DNA from: Ignavibacteria bacterium
GTDB lineage: Bacteria; Bacteroidota; Ignavibacteria; UBA10030; SZUA-254
Assembly (NCBI GenBank): GCA_016178595.1
Contig: JACOSY010000015.1
Coordinates: 1 to 64,000, forward strand
Direction of reading: 5' to 3'
Length of the DNA: 64,000 bases
Of the stretch, positions 51,980 to 61,393 are shown one piece after another (position 1 is the first letter of the stretch; every line of letters starts with the position of its first letter). The translations under genes and the position numbers were made by a program. The notes under the pieces were generated by a model. That model saw only the letters and a program-made list of their open reading frames with translations. It was not told the origin of the DNA and ran no database searches.

Positions 51980-54900
51980 TCAGTTTGTAACCGTGGCTGA
52001 GCGAATGCGCGCCTCTTCGTTGAAGCGCACCGTCACAATCTTTGACACGCCTTCTTCTTCCATTGTGACTCCGTAGAGCGCGCTCGCTGCTTCCATCGTA
52101 CGCTTGTTGTGCGTAACGACGATAAACTGTGTGTTATCGGAAAACTTCTTCAAGATCCGCGTATACCGATCGATGTTGGAATCGTCCAGCGGCGCATCGA
52201 CCTCGTCCAGAATGCAGAACGGGCTCGGCTTCACGAGATAGATGGCAAAGAGCAGCGCGATGGCCGTCAGCGTTTTCTCCCCGCCGGAAAGGAGGTCGAT
52301 GGATGTCGGCCGCTTGCCGCGCGGCTTCGCGATGATTTCGATGCTCGCTTCGAGCGGATCGACATTTTCTTCGATCCGGAGATCGCACTCATCGCCCTCC
52401 ATGAATAATTCCTTGAAGATCGTGATGAAGTTCTCGCGGATCTTCAAGAACGTCTCCATGAACATCCGTTGCGCCGTCGTATTGATTTCTTCGATCGTGC
52501 TGAGAAGAGTTTTTTCGGCATCGATGAGATCGTCTCGCTGCTGTGTGAGAAAAGCAAGACGTTCGCCTTCGGTTGTGAATTCATCGAACGCAGCAAAATT
52601 GATCGCACCGAGCACCCGGATGCGCTCCTTCAAGTTCTTCACTTCTTCGCGAAGCTGTGCAAAATCGACCCACTCGTCGTCGGGATATGTCTTGAGCCGG
52701 AGTGCAAGCTCAAACTCCGCTTCGGCGCGCTGCCGCAGGTGCTCGATGTTCGACGTAAGCTCGGCGATCTTCATCTCAAGCTCATGCGCCGTGGAAACAG
52801 AATCGTCATGAAGCCGGCGCTCGTCTTTCACCTTCAGTTCCAGTTGGTGGATCTCATTTCTGCGCGCATGATACTGTCGGTCGATTTCTTTCTTCGTCTC
52901 TGTGAACACATCGTATTCAGCCCGCACGGCTGTAAGATCGTGTTGGTGAGTTTCGACTTCCGCCGAAAGCCGGACAATTTCCTCCTGTGCACGATTGATC
53001 TCCGTATTCCGCCGCTCCAGTGTAACGGCAATATCGTTCATCCGTGCCTCGGTCCGTTCACGGTCCCGCTCCGTATTCCGGACATCGCCCTGAAGCGTAA
53101 CGACCTTGATCTCCAATTCGTTCAAGGCTTTTGTTCTCTCTTCGAGTTGTGCCTCGAGGATTTCAAGTTCTCGGGCTGCATGCTGCGCATGCACCTCTTG
53201 CTCTGCCTTCCTTTCTTCGAGCGCTGCATGTTCACCGCTCAGCGTCTCATGATGCTTCTGGAGATTGATAATCTCATGTTCGAGAGAATGAATTTCAGTT
53301 TGGTTTCGTTCGATGGCGTCGTTCGCTCTTTTCTTTTCGAACTCGAGCTGTGCGATGCGCATTTCAGCCGCGGTCATCTCTTTCTCAATTGCTTTCACGT
53401 CATCGACGTACGATTTCACTTCCAACGAATCATGCCGGTTCGCGGTTTCCGCAATCTGTTCGGTCACAGCACGATGCTGCTGTTCGAGTTGAGCAATCTC
53501 CTGTTCAAGTTCGGCAATCTGGGATTTCTTTCCAATGAGTCCTCCCTCGTCGCGATCCTGGCTCCCGCCCCGGAGAATGCCTGTGCTTGTTGCAACCTGT
53601 CCCCCCAGCGAGATACAACGAACCCCTGCGAGCTCCGAGAAAACCTCGCGCGCAACGCCGAGGTTATCGACGATGATGACATCGTCCAACAAGAAATTGA
53701 TGAGTGTCCGGTACCGTTCTTCGCACTGCACAACGTCTGCTGCCCAGACATACGGAATGTTCGCTCTCTTCTTTCCCTTCCGTCGAACGTTCGGCACCCA
53801 CTGCAGGCATATGAAGGATGCCTTACCTTTATGCTGCTGCTTCAATTCCTCGACTGCCGCATAGCCATCCTCCACCTTCTCGACAACGATAATGTTGGCC
53901 GCGTCAGCGAGTGCCGCTTCAATCGCAGTGCGGTATTTCTCCTGCGCCTCGATGACATCGGCCACCGTTGCGATGTGCTTCCTCTTCCAGCCTTCATGAT
54001 TCAGGAGGTATTTTGCTCCTTCGGAGAATCCCTCGTTGCTTTCGATCATCCGCCGGATGAAATCGATTTTCGATTTTCGACGCTCAATCTCGTGCGTAAC
54101 CTCGAGCGACTTTTTCTGGAGATGCTCGAGTTCTTGCTTGAGTGTTTTCTTCGAGTTCTCGCGCTCGATCAATTGCATTTCGGCTTCCGCAAATTTCCTG
54201 AGAAGCACCCGATCGTGTTCCGTCAGCTGTCGGATACGATCTTCATTTCGCTTGACATCGTCCTCATACAGCGTCGTATCTTCGATCGAACGATCGATAC
54301 GACCCTTGAGGTTATCGATCCGCGCCTTCACACGCTCCTGCTCGCCGCGCTTTTGCACGGTATCATGGGCAACCTGAAGGATAACATCCTTCAAGGACTG
54401 CACCTCGCTCCTCTTGGCGTCGACGGCGGCACCCGTCCGTGTGTATGCTTCGCGCGCAAACGTGTACTCGGTTTCTGCTGCAGCAAGTTCCCGACGAAGT
54501 TGTTCCCGCTTTTCTTCGAGCGTGATGTTCTCGTGTAAAAGATGATCTGCCTGTGCAGTGAGGTCAAGCTTCTCTTTCTCGTACCGCTCGATGTTGAACG
54601 TCAGTGAACTCTTCCGTTCGTTCGCAACAAGAGCTTTCTCTTCGATCCGGTGAATCGCTTCGTAGGAAGTGGAAACACCGTTCTGTACATCCGCCAGTTC
54701 AGCCTCGATCTCATTCAGGCCCGTACGGAATTCTTCGATTTGGTCTTCGCGCAGACGGAGTTCGTCGTCGATCTTGGTCTTGTCGGATGTGGCGAGAAGG
54801 AACTTCTCTTCGAGCGGCTTGAGTCTGCTGTGAAGATACGCATACTCACGTTCGAGTAAGTCGATCTCAAGTGTCTTGAGCCTGGTTGAAACGTCGTTGT

Positions 54901-55543
54901 ACTGCTCGGCTTTCTTTGCCTGGCGCTCAAGTGAGTTCACCGTTTTTTGTATTTCCTTGACAATGTCGTTGACGCGCGTCAGGTCGGCCTGAACGTCCTC
55001 GAGCTTGCGCATGGCGGCTTTGCGGCGATGTTTGTACTTGGTGACTCCGGCCGCCTCTTCGAAAAGCTTTCGCCGCTCGTCTGTCTTGTCGCTCAGGATG
55101 GATTCCACCATTTTTAACTCGATCACCGAGTAGGCATCGGAGCCCATACCGGTATCCATGAAAAGATCCAGGATATCTTTAAGACGGCAAGGAACTTTAT
55201 TGAGGAGGTACTCACTCTCACCGGAGCGAAATACGCGCCGGGTAATGGTTACTTCGGAGTATTCAGTGGGGAGAATACCTTTGGTGTTTTCGATTGTGAG
55301 GGAAACTTCAGCCAGTCCGAGCGGCTTGCGGTTTTTGGTGCCATTGAAGATAACGTCCTCCATCTTGTCGCTGCGGAGGGTGCTGTACCGCTGCTCACCG
55401 AGCGCCCAGCGTATGGCATCGACAATATTGGTCTTGCCACAGCCGTTCGGCCCAACGATCGCCGTAACGCCGGAATCAAAATTAACGTTGATTCGCTGCG
55501 CGAACGACTTGAAGCCAATGATCTCTATCTTAGATAGATACAT
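51980..55543 (-). CDS. smc: chromosome segregation protein SMC
   Basis: 1187 residues in the standard order. The Walker A is IVGPNGCGKTNIVDAIRWAL (~30-50); a long coiled coil follows to ~500, a hinge region (~515-640, with ATVADVIEAQEKYRTAIEAA), a return coil to ~1010, and the C-terminal ABC part with LLSGGEKTLTAIALLFAI and FCILDEVDAPLDDSNIDRY. SMC with ScpA/ScpB compacts and segregates the chromosome; scpA and scpB are not in the window. It begins six bases after the GH2-like gene. Confidence 0.95.
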   Translation of the reverse strand: MYLSKIEIIGFKSFAQRINVNFDSGVTAIVGPNGCGKTNIVDAIRWALGEQRYSTLRSDKMEDVIFNGTKNRKPLGLAEVSLTIENTKGILPTEYSEVTITRRVFRSGESEYLLNKVPCRLKDILDLFMDTGMGSDAYSVIELKMVESILSDKTDERRKLFEEAAGVTKYKHRRKAAMRKLEDVQADLTRVNDIVKEIQKTVNSLERQAKKAEQYNDVSTRLKTLEIDLLEREYAYLHSRLKPLEEKFLLATSDKTKIDDELRLREDQIEEFRTGLNEIEAELADVQNGVSTSYEAIHRIEEKALVANERKSSLTFNIERYEKEKLDLTAQADHLLHENITLEEKREQLRRELAAAETEYTFAREAYTRTGAAVDAKRSEVQSLKDVILQVAHDTVQKRGEQERVKARIDNLKGRIDRSIEDTTLYEDDVKRNEDRIRQLTEHDRVLLRKFAEAEMQLIERENSKKTLKQELEHLQKKSLEVTHEIERRKSKIDFIRRMIESNEGFSEGAKYLLNHEGWKRKHIATVADVIEAQEKYRTAIEAALADAANIIVVEKVEDGYAAVEELKQQHKGKASFICLQWVPNVRRKGKKRANIPYVWAADVVQCEERYRTLINFLLDDVIIVDNLGVAREVFSELAGVRCISLGGQVATSTGILRGGSQDRDEGGLIGKKSQIAELEQEIAQLEQQHRAVTEQIAETANRHDSLEVKSYVDDVKAIEKEMTAAEMRIAQLEFEKKRANDAIERNQTEIHSLEHEIINLQKHHETLSGEHAALEERKAEQEVHAQHAARELEILEAQLEERTKALNELEIKVVTLQGDVRNTERDRERTEARMNDIAVTLERRNTEINRAQEEIVRLSAEVETHQHDLTAVRAEYDVFTETKKEIDRQYHARRNEIHQLELKVKDERRLHDDSVSTAHELEMKIAELTSNIEHLRQRAEAEFELALRLKTYPDDEWVDFAQLREEVKNLKERIRVLGAINFAAFDEFTTEGERLAFLTQQRDDLIDAEKTLLSTIEEINTTAQRMFMETFLKIRENFITIFKELFMEGDECDLRIEENVDPLEASIEIIAKPRGKRPTSIDLLSGGEKTLTAIALLFAIYLVKPSPFCILDEVDAPLDDSNIDRYTRILKKFSDNTQFIVVTHNKRTMEAASALYGVTMEEEGVSKIVTVRFNEEARIRSATVTN

Positions 55544-55549
55544 GCCCCC

Positions 55550-58066
55550 TCACGAAGGATGTCTCATGGATTCCAGAATGTACTTCACGTATACCGACGT
55601 TGACTGTGTATAATCAAGATAACTATACAAGACCGCAGTCGCAACTATAATGATCACGAAACTCACGACGTATACTTTTAGAGGGAAAACATCATAAATG
55701 ATGGAAATGCCTTTCAGCAACCTGATGAGCACCCAGACGCTTATCAATCCAACAAAAACTGCCATCGGCACCATGTAGAACTCGGTTTCCATTGAAAGCC
55801 GGTACAAGATCATCGAGACCGGGATCAAGAGGATGTACGGCAGCATCGACCACATCGTGATGGAGAAGGCATGATAAAAATAGACGTGCGTCCGAACCAT
55901 CATCGAACAGAGCCGCACGATAATGCTCAACACGATAAGTTTCAAGAAGATAATGCCGGAAACGACGAGGATGAACTCCACCGGATTCCAGATAAGCCGT
56001 ACGAGCGATTCTTTCATGTTATCGGTGAAGATTTGGCTGAGCAAGTTATCGAGTACGAGATTGTTCCTATAGTGAGAAAGAATGCTCGACAGGAGAATCG
56101 CCCATGTCACTGACACGACGAGAGCAACAAAGAGTGAATGTGCATAGGTCAAGATTCGTTGGTCACGCACATCGGCAAAGAAATTATACGTCCGAAAAAG
56201 TGACCGATTGGCACAATCGCGAAAGCGGCGATTTCCATTATACATGAAGAAAAAGGAAATCAGAGCAGTAATTCCGGCGAGCACGTAGACCATCGGTGCA
56301 TTCGACGAGTAATTGCCGACAGGAAGCGCCTGCACTTTCTCGCCATTGTACAACGAACGAACCACATCAAATGCCACCCGTTTCTCACGATCGGTGGTTA
56401 CAAGCCCCATCGCCTGCAGGTACGGATCATGCGAATGCGTCGTGAGTGCCGGCCGGTCGGTGCGCCAATCGTTGAAAGACCAGAACACGCCGCCTGCAAT
56501 CCTCGCATCTTTTATCGCATCATACAACGTCATTACAGTCCGCGCCTGTGATTCCATCGAGAGCGGATCGCTATAACCGCTGTGATTGCCGGGCTCAACT
56601 TCCTTCCCATACCGCGCCACGATGATAGGCTTTTCCTGGAACTGAGCCTTCCAGTGTTTGAGTGACTCGCGGAAGTCCTTTGCATCGCCTTCGGCATAAT
56701 TGATAGCAACAAGATCAACGTATTCGAAGCAGGGATTACTTGGCGAGTACGATGCAAAGTACACGGGCCGGCGATCAAGCGCCTTGGCGACGTTGCGCAT
56801 ATCGGTTACATACTCGCACGTCGCATTCGATTGTGCCTCGATACCGCCGCCGATTCCCCATGTGAGAACGGAGGAGTGCTGCTTATCGCGGCTGACCATT
56901 TCTCTGATGTACGTGTTTGCAAGGTCCTGGTAGTAATCTATTGCAAGGATTTCGTCGGGAATCGACGTCAGTGGAATTTCCTCCATCACCAGAATGCCAT
57001 ACCGATCGCATAGATTGAGGAGGTACGGATGCGGAGGATATGGAAAGCGAATGAGATTCGCACCGAGTGTTTTGATGAGGGCGATGTCTTTCTCCATCGC
57101 CTCGTAGGTGAGTGCCGATCCGAACAGTGCATGGTCTTCGTGCCAGAGAATGCCTTTCAATGGAACACGGCTGCCATTCACGAGCAACTGCCCGTTGTTC
57201 CACTGGAAGTCACGAAAACCAATATCAACGGCATGCTCATCTATAACGCTCAACTCTTTATTGACGGAATGGACAATCTGGCATTTGAATGTATAGAGGT
57301 CCGCAGTATCCGGTGACCATAATTTTGGCGATGCAACGATGAGTTCGGTACTGACGATCACCGATTTGTTTGACTGCCGTGGAAATGGAGCGACGCCGCT
57401 TTTCCCTGCCAGATCACCGGTCAGCTTGTTGTAGGCTTCTACCTGAAAGCCGAGGAACTCACCTTGACCGGTTTTAATATCTGTACCCCGATCCATAATC
57501 TCGCCACGAACGGAAGCCCTGAGATTTTTCTTCTCCCTCAGTACGTCGTAGGTAACATCGACATTCTCGATGTACAGTTTGGGAGTTGCCAGAATGTAGA
57601 TGTCACGGAAAATGCCGCCGTAGCTCTTCCATCCACCAACGGGTTGACGAGGCGGCAATGTTGTCTTCGGGGTGAGTTCGTTGTCGACAGCAACTTTGAT
57701 CGAATTCTCGCTTCCAACCTGCAACGTGTTGGATGGAATCGGTACAATAAACGATGTGTATCCGCCCATGTGCCTGCTGACGAAATTACCGTTGATCGCA
57801 ATCTCACTCTGATAGTTGATCCCAAAAACAACGAGTGAAAACACATACTTGTCGAGCATCTCCGATTTGATCTCGAACGAGCGCATGAACGTGACTTTCC
57901 CCTTGAAGTCGTAGGAAGATGGAACGGTGACCGTATTCCACTCTTTGCCATTCATCGTATAGCGCCACGTGCCTGCAAGGTCGAGCTTGGTTCTCGTGGG
58001 GCTATCCGGAAAGAGAGCGGCATCGGCGCCCGTGTGCGTCGGCTGGCCGTTCTCGTAGAACTTCAT
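55550..58066 (-). CDS. GH2-like (beta-galactosidase fold) protein fused to a membrane domain, catalytic Glu pair lost
   Basis: 838 residues from ATG 58066, but an in-frame signal peptide lies just upstream (see 58067-58201). Residues ~25-165 form the GH2 sugar-binding domain, ~170-285 the Ig-like domain, ~290-575 the TIM barrel (FQWNNGQLLVNGSRVPLKGI; LGANLIRFPYPPHP). The acid/base motif, normally W...NE, reads WGIGGGIE (403-410), placing Gly408 where Glu belongs; the nucleophile motif, normally EYG, reads ARYG with Arg485. From ~592 on there are about six membrane helices. This is probably a non-hydrolytic sugar-binding or sensing protein in the envelope. It is co-directional with smc across six bases. 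Confidence 0.75.
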   Translation of the reverse strand: MKFYENGQPTHTGADAALFPDSPTRTKLDLAGTWRYTMNGKEWNTVTVPSSYDFKGKVTFMRSFEIKSEMLDKYVFSLVVFGINYQSEIAINGNFVSRHMGGYTSFIVPIPSNTLQVGSENSIKVAVDNELTPKTTLPPRQPVGGWKSYGGIFRDIYILATPKLYIENVDVTYDVLREKKNLRASVRGEIMDRGTDIKTGQGEFLGFQVEAYNKLTGDLAGKSGVAPFPRQSNKSVIVSTELIVASPKLWSPDTADLYTFKCQIVHSVNKELSVIDEHAVDIGFRDFQWNNGQLLVNGSRVPLKGILWHEDHALFGSALTYEAMEKDIALIKTLGANLIRFPYPPHPYLLNLCDRYGILVMEEIPLTSIPDEILAIDYYQDLANTYIREMVSRDKQHSSVLTWGIGGGIEAQSNATCEYVTDMRNVAKALDRRPVYFASYSPSNPCFEYVDLVAINYAEGDAKDFRESLKHWKAQFQEKPIIVARYGKEVEPGNHSGYSDPLSMESQARTVMTLYDAIKDARIAGGVFWSFNDWRTDRPALTTHSHDPYLQAMGLVTTDREKRVAFDVVRSLYNGEKVQALPVGNYSSNAPMVYVLAGITALISFFFMYNGNRRFRDCANRSLFRTYNFFADVRDQRILTYAHSLFVALVVSVTWAILLSSILSHYRNNLVLDNLLSQIFTDNMKESLVRLIWNPVEFILVVSGIIFLKLIVLSIIVRLCSMMVRTHVYFYHAFSITMWSMLPYILLIPVSMILYRLSMETEFYMVPMAVFVGLISVWVLIRLLKGISIIYDVFPLKVYVVSFVIIIVATAVLYSYLDYTQSTSVYVKYILESMRHPS

Positions 58067-58201
58067 TTCTGTTGTTGGTAGTAGCTGGCATTTCCCAATC
58101 GTCGGGAGGCAAAAGGCGAGAAGCGCACAGAAGAGTAAGAGAATGAGTGCGCGCGTGTAGTGGTTCGTTTTGATGTTAGCGGATCTACTACTTGTGAGTG
58201 A
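58067..58201 (-). other. in-frame signal-peptide-coding extension without a standard start codon
   Basis: Upstream of ATG 58066 the frame stays open to a TGA at 58202-58204 and encodes a clear export signal, TRALILLLFCALLAFC, followed by LPTIGKCQLLP. No ATG, GTG or TTG occurs in this stretch. ATC (58174-58172) or ATT (58144-58142) could serve as rare starts, or a sequencing or real base change removed the start. The rest of the gap to tpiA (58205-58415) holds a promoter and nothing else I can support. Confidence 0.6.
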
Positions 58202-58262
58202 TCACTTCCCTCACTGGCAACCAAAATGCCGAAAACATACTGCCGTGAGAATCATCGGCTCT

Positions 58263-58291
58263 AATATAACAATAAAGGGAGGCGAAAGCAA
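58263..58291 (-). promoter_or_regulatory. sigma70-type promoter of the GH2-like gene and smc
   Basis: On the minus strand, TTGCTT (58291-58286) and TATATT (58268-58263) are 17 bases apart. A start near 58256 would give a leader of ~80 bases before the predicted signal peptide, so the transcript would include the whole extension described at 58067-58201. Confidence 0.45.
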
Positions 58292-58415
58292 CGAAAATCA
58301 TGCAATCTTGCAGGATTTCCTGAAGAAGAGAATGAGAGGGTCACAATCTGGCCTGCTATTGTAAGACCGCGTATTGAACGGTACCAGAGGAAGGCACTGA
58401 CTAAAAATTTGTATC

Positions 58416-59195
58416 TTACGCTCGAATAGCCATAGCCTCAACTCCCGCCTGTATGATCGCCATGAAAGCATCCGACTTAAGGCTTGCACCGCCGATCAGC
58501 CCGCCATCGATGTCAGACTCTGAGAGGAGCGATGCTGCATTCTGTGCGTTCATACTGCCTCCGTACTGAATGGGGAGACTCTCTGCCACCGACCACGAAT
58601 ACAATTGCCCAACAAGTTTCCGGATAAGCTTATGCACCAGATTCGCCTGATCGGGCGTCGCATTCTTTCCGGTTCCGATCGCCCACACAGGCTCGTAGGC
58701 GATCACAACCTTCTGAATATCCTCCAATGACAACTCGTGAAGAACGCCTTTCACTTGCGTCGTTATGATGCGATCCGTCAAACCCGATTCTCTCTCCTCC
58801 AGCGTCTCGCCGATACAGACGATCGGTGTAAGACCGGATTTCAGAGCCTTCTTCACTTTCACGTTGACGAGTTCATCGGTTTCTTTGAAGTACTGACGCC
58901 GCTCGGAGTGACCGAGGATGACGTAGTCGCAACCGACGGCAGTGAGCATGCGAGCCGAAATCTCCCCGGTGTACGCCCCATCATCGTGCTGCGACATGTT
59001 CTGTGCACCAAGCTTGATCGGTGAATCCTTCACAAGCTGCTTCGCAATCACGAGCGATGTGAATGGAGGGCAGATCGCAACATCCACTTCCTTTCGAAAA
59101 TCTTTCATCCGCTCCTTTAGCTCGTTAATGAGCGCAGCGGTCTCGTGGATATCCTTGTTCATTTTCCAATTTCCTGCAATCAGTTTGCGGCGCAT
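58416..59195 (-). CDS. tpiA: triosephosphate isomerase
   Basis: 259 residues. The active site is complete: Asn and Lys in AGNWKMN (residues 7-13), His in VILGHSERR, Glu in VIAYEPVWAIGTG, and the phosphate loop GGSMNAQNAA followed by DIDGGLIGGASL. It interconverts dihydroxyacetone phosphate and glyceraldehyde-3-phosphate. It lies 56 bases downstream of gatB on the same strand. Confidence 0.96.
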   Translation of the reverse strand: MRRKLIAGNWKMNKDIHETAALINELKERMKDFRKEVDVAICPPFTSLVIAKQLVKDSPIKLGAQNMSQHDDGAYTGEISARMLTAVGCDYVILGHSERRQYFKETDELVNVKVKKALKSGLTPIVCIGETLEERESGLTDRIITTQVKGVLHELSLEDIQKVVIAYEPVWAIGTGKNATPDQANLVHKLIRKLVGQLYSWSVAESLPIQYGGSMNAQNAASLLSESDIDGGLIGGASLKSDAFMAIIQAGVEAMAIRA

Positions 59196-59251
59196 ACAAA
59201 GCCTGAGTTGGATGTTAGATGTGGGATAGGTGGCATTGGTAATTGACCTGA

Positions 59252-60757
59252 TTATCGAACTTCAGACAACTTCTTTTTCAACATAGCATTGACAACGCCC
59301 GGATTCGCCTTGCCACCGGTTGCTTTCATGACCTGACCGACAAAGAAGCCCAGCACCTTTTCTTCGCCCGCACGGTACTTTTCAACCTGTGATTGGTTGC
59401 GGGAAAGCACGTCAACAACAATCTTTTCGATCGTGCCTTCGTCGGAGATTTGCGTCAGCCCTTTCCGTTCGACGATGCTCTTCGGGTCTTCGTTCGATTC
59501 CATCATTTCATCCCATAACTGCTTGGAAATTCTCGAGCTGATTGTTCCGTCAACGAGCAATTCAATCATGCTTGCTAACCTCCCCGATGGTAACGAGAAG
59601 CTATCGATTGTTATTTTTCTTTTTCCCAATTCATTTAATACGGAAGCCATCACCCAGTTGGCAACCAACTTGATTTTTCCCTTTTGCTTTGCTTGATCGC
59701 CACCTTTGCTGATTTGATTAACTTCTCTCTCAAAAAAGTCAGCAATACCTTTCTCCTCAGTCAATACGTTAGCATCATACCAAGGAAGACCAAAGTCAGA
59801 GATAAAACGATCCCTACGTGTCGTTGGATGTTCGGTGAGATTTTTTCGAACATCTTCGATCCATGATTGATCGACAAACACGGGCACGAGATCCGGCTCG
59901 GGGAAGTACCGGTAATCGTGCGCTGTTTCTTTACTTCTCATCGGATATGTGATACCTCGATCGGCATCCCACAGAAGAGTCTCTTGGTCGATCGCACCCC
60001 GTTCTTCTAATACTCCAATTTGCCTATTGATTTCATACTCGAGAGCCTTCTCCACAAAGCGGAACGAGTTCAGGTTTTTCACTTCGGTCTTCGTTCCGAA
60101 GCTCGTTTCACCTTTCATGCGGACAGAGACGTTTGCATCGCAGCGCAAACTTCCTTCCTCCATGTTCCCATCGCATATTCCAAGATAGACCGCGATTTGG
60201 CGAATCTTTCGAAGATAGAGATATGCTTCGTGTGGAGATCGCAAGTCAGGCTCGCTGACAATTTCGATCAATGGAATCCCACAACGATTAATATCTACAA
60301 GTGTCTCTTGATCGATGTCATGAATTGATTTTCCTGCATCCTCTTCCATGTGAATCCGGGTAATCCCGACCCTCTTGGTAACCTTCTTGAAAAACTCACC
60401 GGGCGCCGGATCATCGAGATCGATTTTTACATATCCGGCGGTACAGATAGGCTCTTCGTACTGTGAGATCTGGTAACCTTTGGGGAGATCGGGATAGAAG
60501 TAATTCTTTCGGGCGAAAACTGAGCGGGGTGCAATCCGGCAGTACGTTGCAAGTCCCATACGGATGGCAAACTCCACCACATTCTTATTCAAAACCGGAA
60601 GCACGCCCGGCAACCCGAGGCAGATCGGGCAGACGTTCGTATTAGGATCGCTGCCGAACTTCGTCGTGCATCCGCAGAATGCTTTCGAGTCGGTGAGCAG
60701 TTGGGCATGGACTTCGAGACCGATGACAGCTTCGTATTGGGAATGACTCTCTTTCAT
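59252..60757 (-). CDS. gatB: aspartyl/glutamyl-tRNA amidotransferase subunit B
   Basis: 501 residues. It starts YEAVIGLEVHAQLLTDSKAF; the zinc site is CGC with VCPICLG; YFYPDLPKGYQISQYEEPI, HMEEDAGKSIHD and SLRCDANVSVR are GatB landmarks; the last ~150 residues form the YqeY-like tRNA-binding domain (VNAMLKKKL at the end). It activates Glu-tRNA(Gln) or Asp-tRNA(Asn) for amidation. gatA and gatC are not in the window. Confidence 0.96.
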   Translation of the reverse strand: MKESHSQYEAVIGLEVHAQLLTDSKAFCGCTTKFGSDPNTNVCPICLGLPGVLPVLNKNVVEFAIRMGLATYCRIAPRSVFARKNYFYPDLPKGYQISQYEEPICTAGYVKIDLDDPAPGEFFKKVTKRVGITRIHMEEDAGKSIHDIDQETLVDINRCGIPLIEIVSEPDLRSPHEAYLYLRKIRQIAVYLGICDGNMEEGSLRCDANVSVRMKGETSFGTKTEVKNLNSFRFVEKALEYEINRQIGVLEERGAIDQETLLWDADRGITYPMRSKETAHDYRYFPEPDLVPVFVDQSWIEDVRKNLTEHPTTRRDRFISDFGLPWYDANVLTEEKGIADFFEREVNQISKGGDQAKQKGKIKLVANWVMASVLNELGKRKITIDSFSLPSGRLASMIELLVDGTISSRISKQLWDEMMESNEDPKSIVERKGLTQISDEGTIEKIVVDVLSRNQSQVEKYRAGEEKVLGFFVGQVMKATGGKANPGVVNAMLKKKLSEVR

Positions 60758-60767
60758 GAACCGATCT

Positions 60768-61304
60768 TCATGCCATTCGTAACAACTGCGCGCGAATCTC
60801 CCTGATCTGCATCAAATGATTGATATCGTGTCCGGCAAGCAAATGCACCATACGCTCCACACTTTCCTTCCCGCGCTCCTCGTGGATGCCGTACCGCTGC
60901 CACTCTCTCGGCTTCAATGTTTTAAGAAGTACGAGGTGAGACGTGCGGAGTGCGGCAAAAAGCTCGAGTTTCTGCTTACAACCAGCCTTATCGTAATGGA
61001 GATTTTCCGCCCACAAATCCTGATCGTAGGCCTGGAAGGGCCGGCCGGGTTGTGCGATCGCCATTCGAATGCGAAATCCTGTCGCCCATTCGGCATCGCA
61101 CAAGTGTGAGACCAGATATGAAATCGACCACCGACCTTTCGCCGGACGCGTGCGGAGATGCCTTTCACTCAGACCGACAAGCATTTTCCGTAACTTGCGC
61201 GGCGTTGTCGAGTATATTTTGAGCGAATCCTGACCGATGACATTCGAAAGAATTCGCTTGCTATAAGGATTTTTGATGTGGGAAACGCGAGTAAGTTTTT
61301 TCAT
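60768..61304 (-). CDS. DinB-superfamily protein
   Basis: 178 residues, four-helix fold. The three metal histidines appear to be in YLVSHLCDAEW and HLLAGHDINHLMQIREIR. GRWSISYLVSHLCDAEW is the usual start of DinB_2 proteins (normally W-S..E...HL.D.E). Members are metal-dependent thiol transferases or uncharacterised stress proteins. The substrate is unknown. It overlaps no neighbour; gatB follows after ten bases. Confidence 0.78.
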   Translation of the reverse strand: MKKLTRVSHIKNPYSKRILSNVIGQDSLKIYSTTPRKLRKMLVGLSERHLRTRPAKGRWSISYLVSHLCDAEWATGFRIRMAIAQPGRPFQAYDQDLWAENLHYDKAGCKQKLELFAALRTSHLVLLKTLKPREWQRYGIHEERGKESVERMVHLLAGHDINHLMQIREIRAQLLRMA

Positions 61305-61393
61305 AGGAGATAGGAAAATGATTGTGTGTGTTTTATTATTCGATCATTATCTATTGGTCTCCTTTTCCAAGGGAAAGGGAGAAGAAAAAATTC

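Noticed and set aside
52469-54538. A 689-codon open frame antisense to smc.
   Set aside because: It lies wholly inside smc, has no ribosome site and no recognisable domain; the reverse strand of a charged coiled-coil gene easily stays open. The smc product is unmistakable.
61340-61390. CTCCTTTTCC/GGGAAAGGGAG hairpin after sucC as a terminator.
   Set aside because: On the sucC strand no T-tract follows the stem, and the arms are imperfect.
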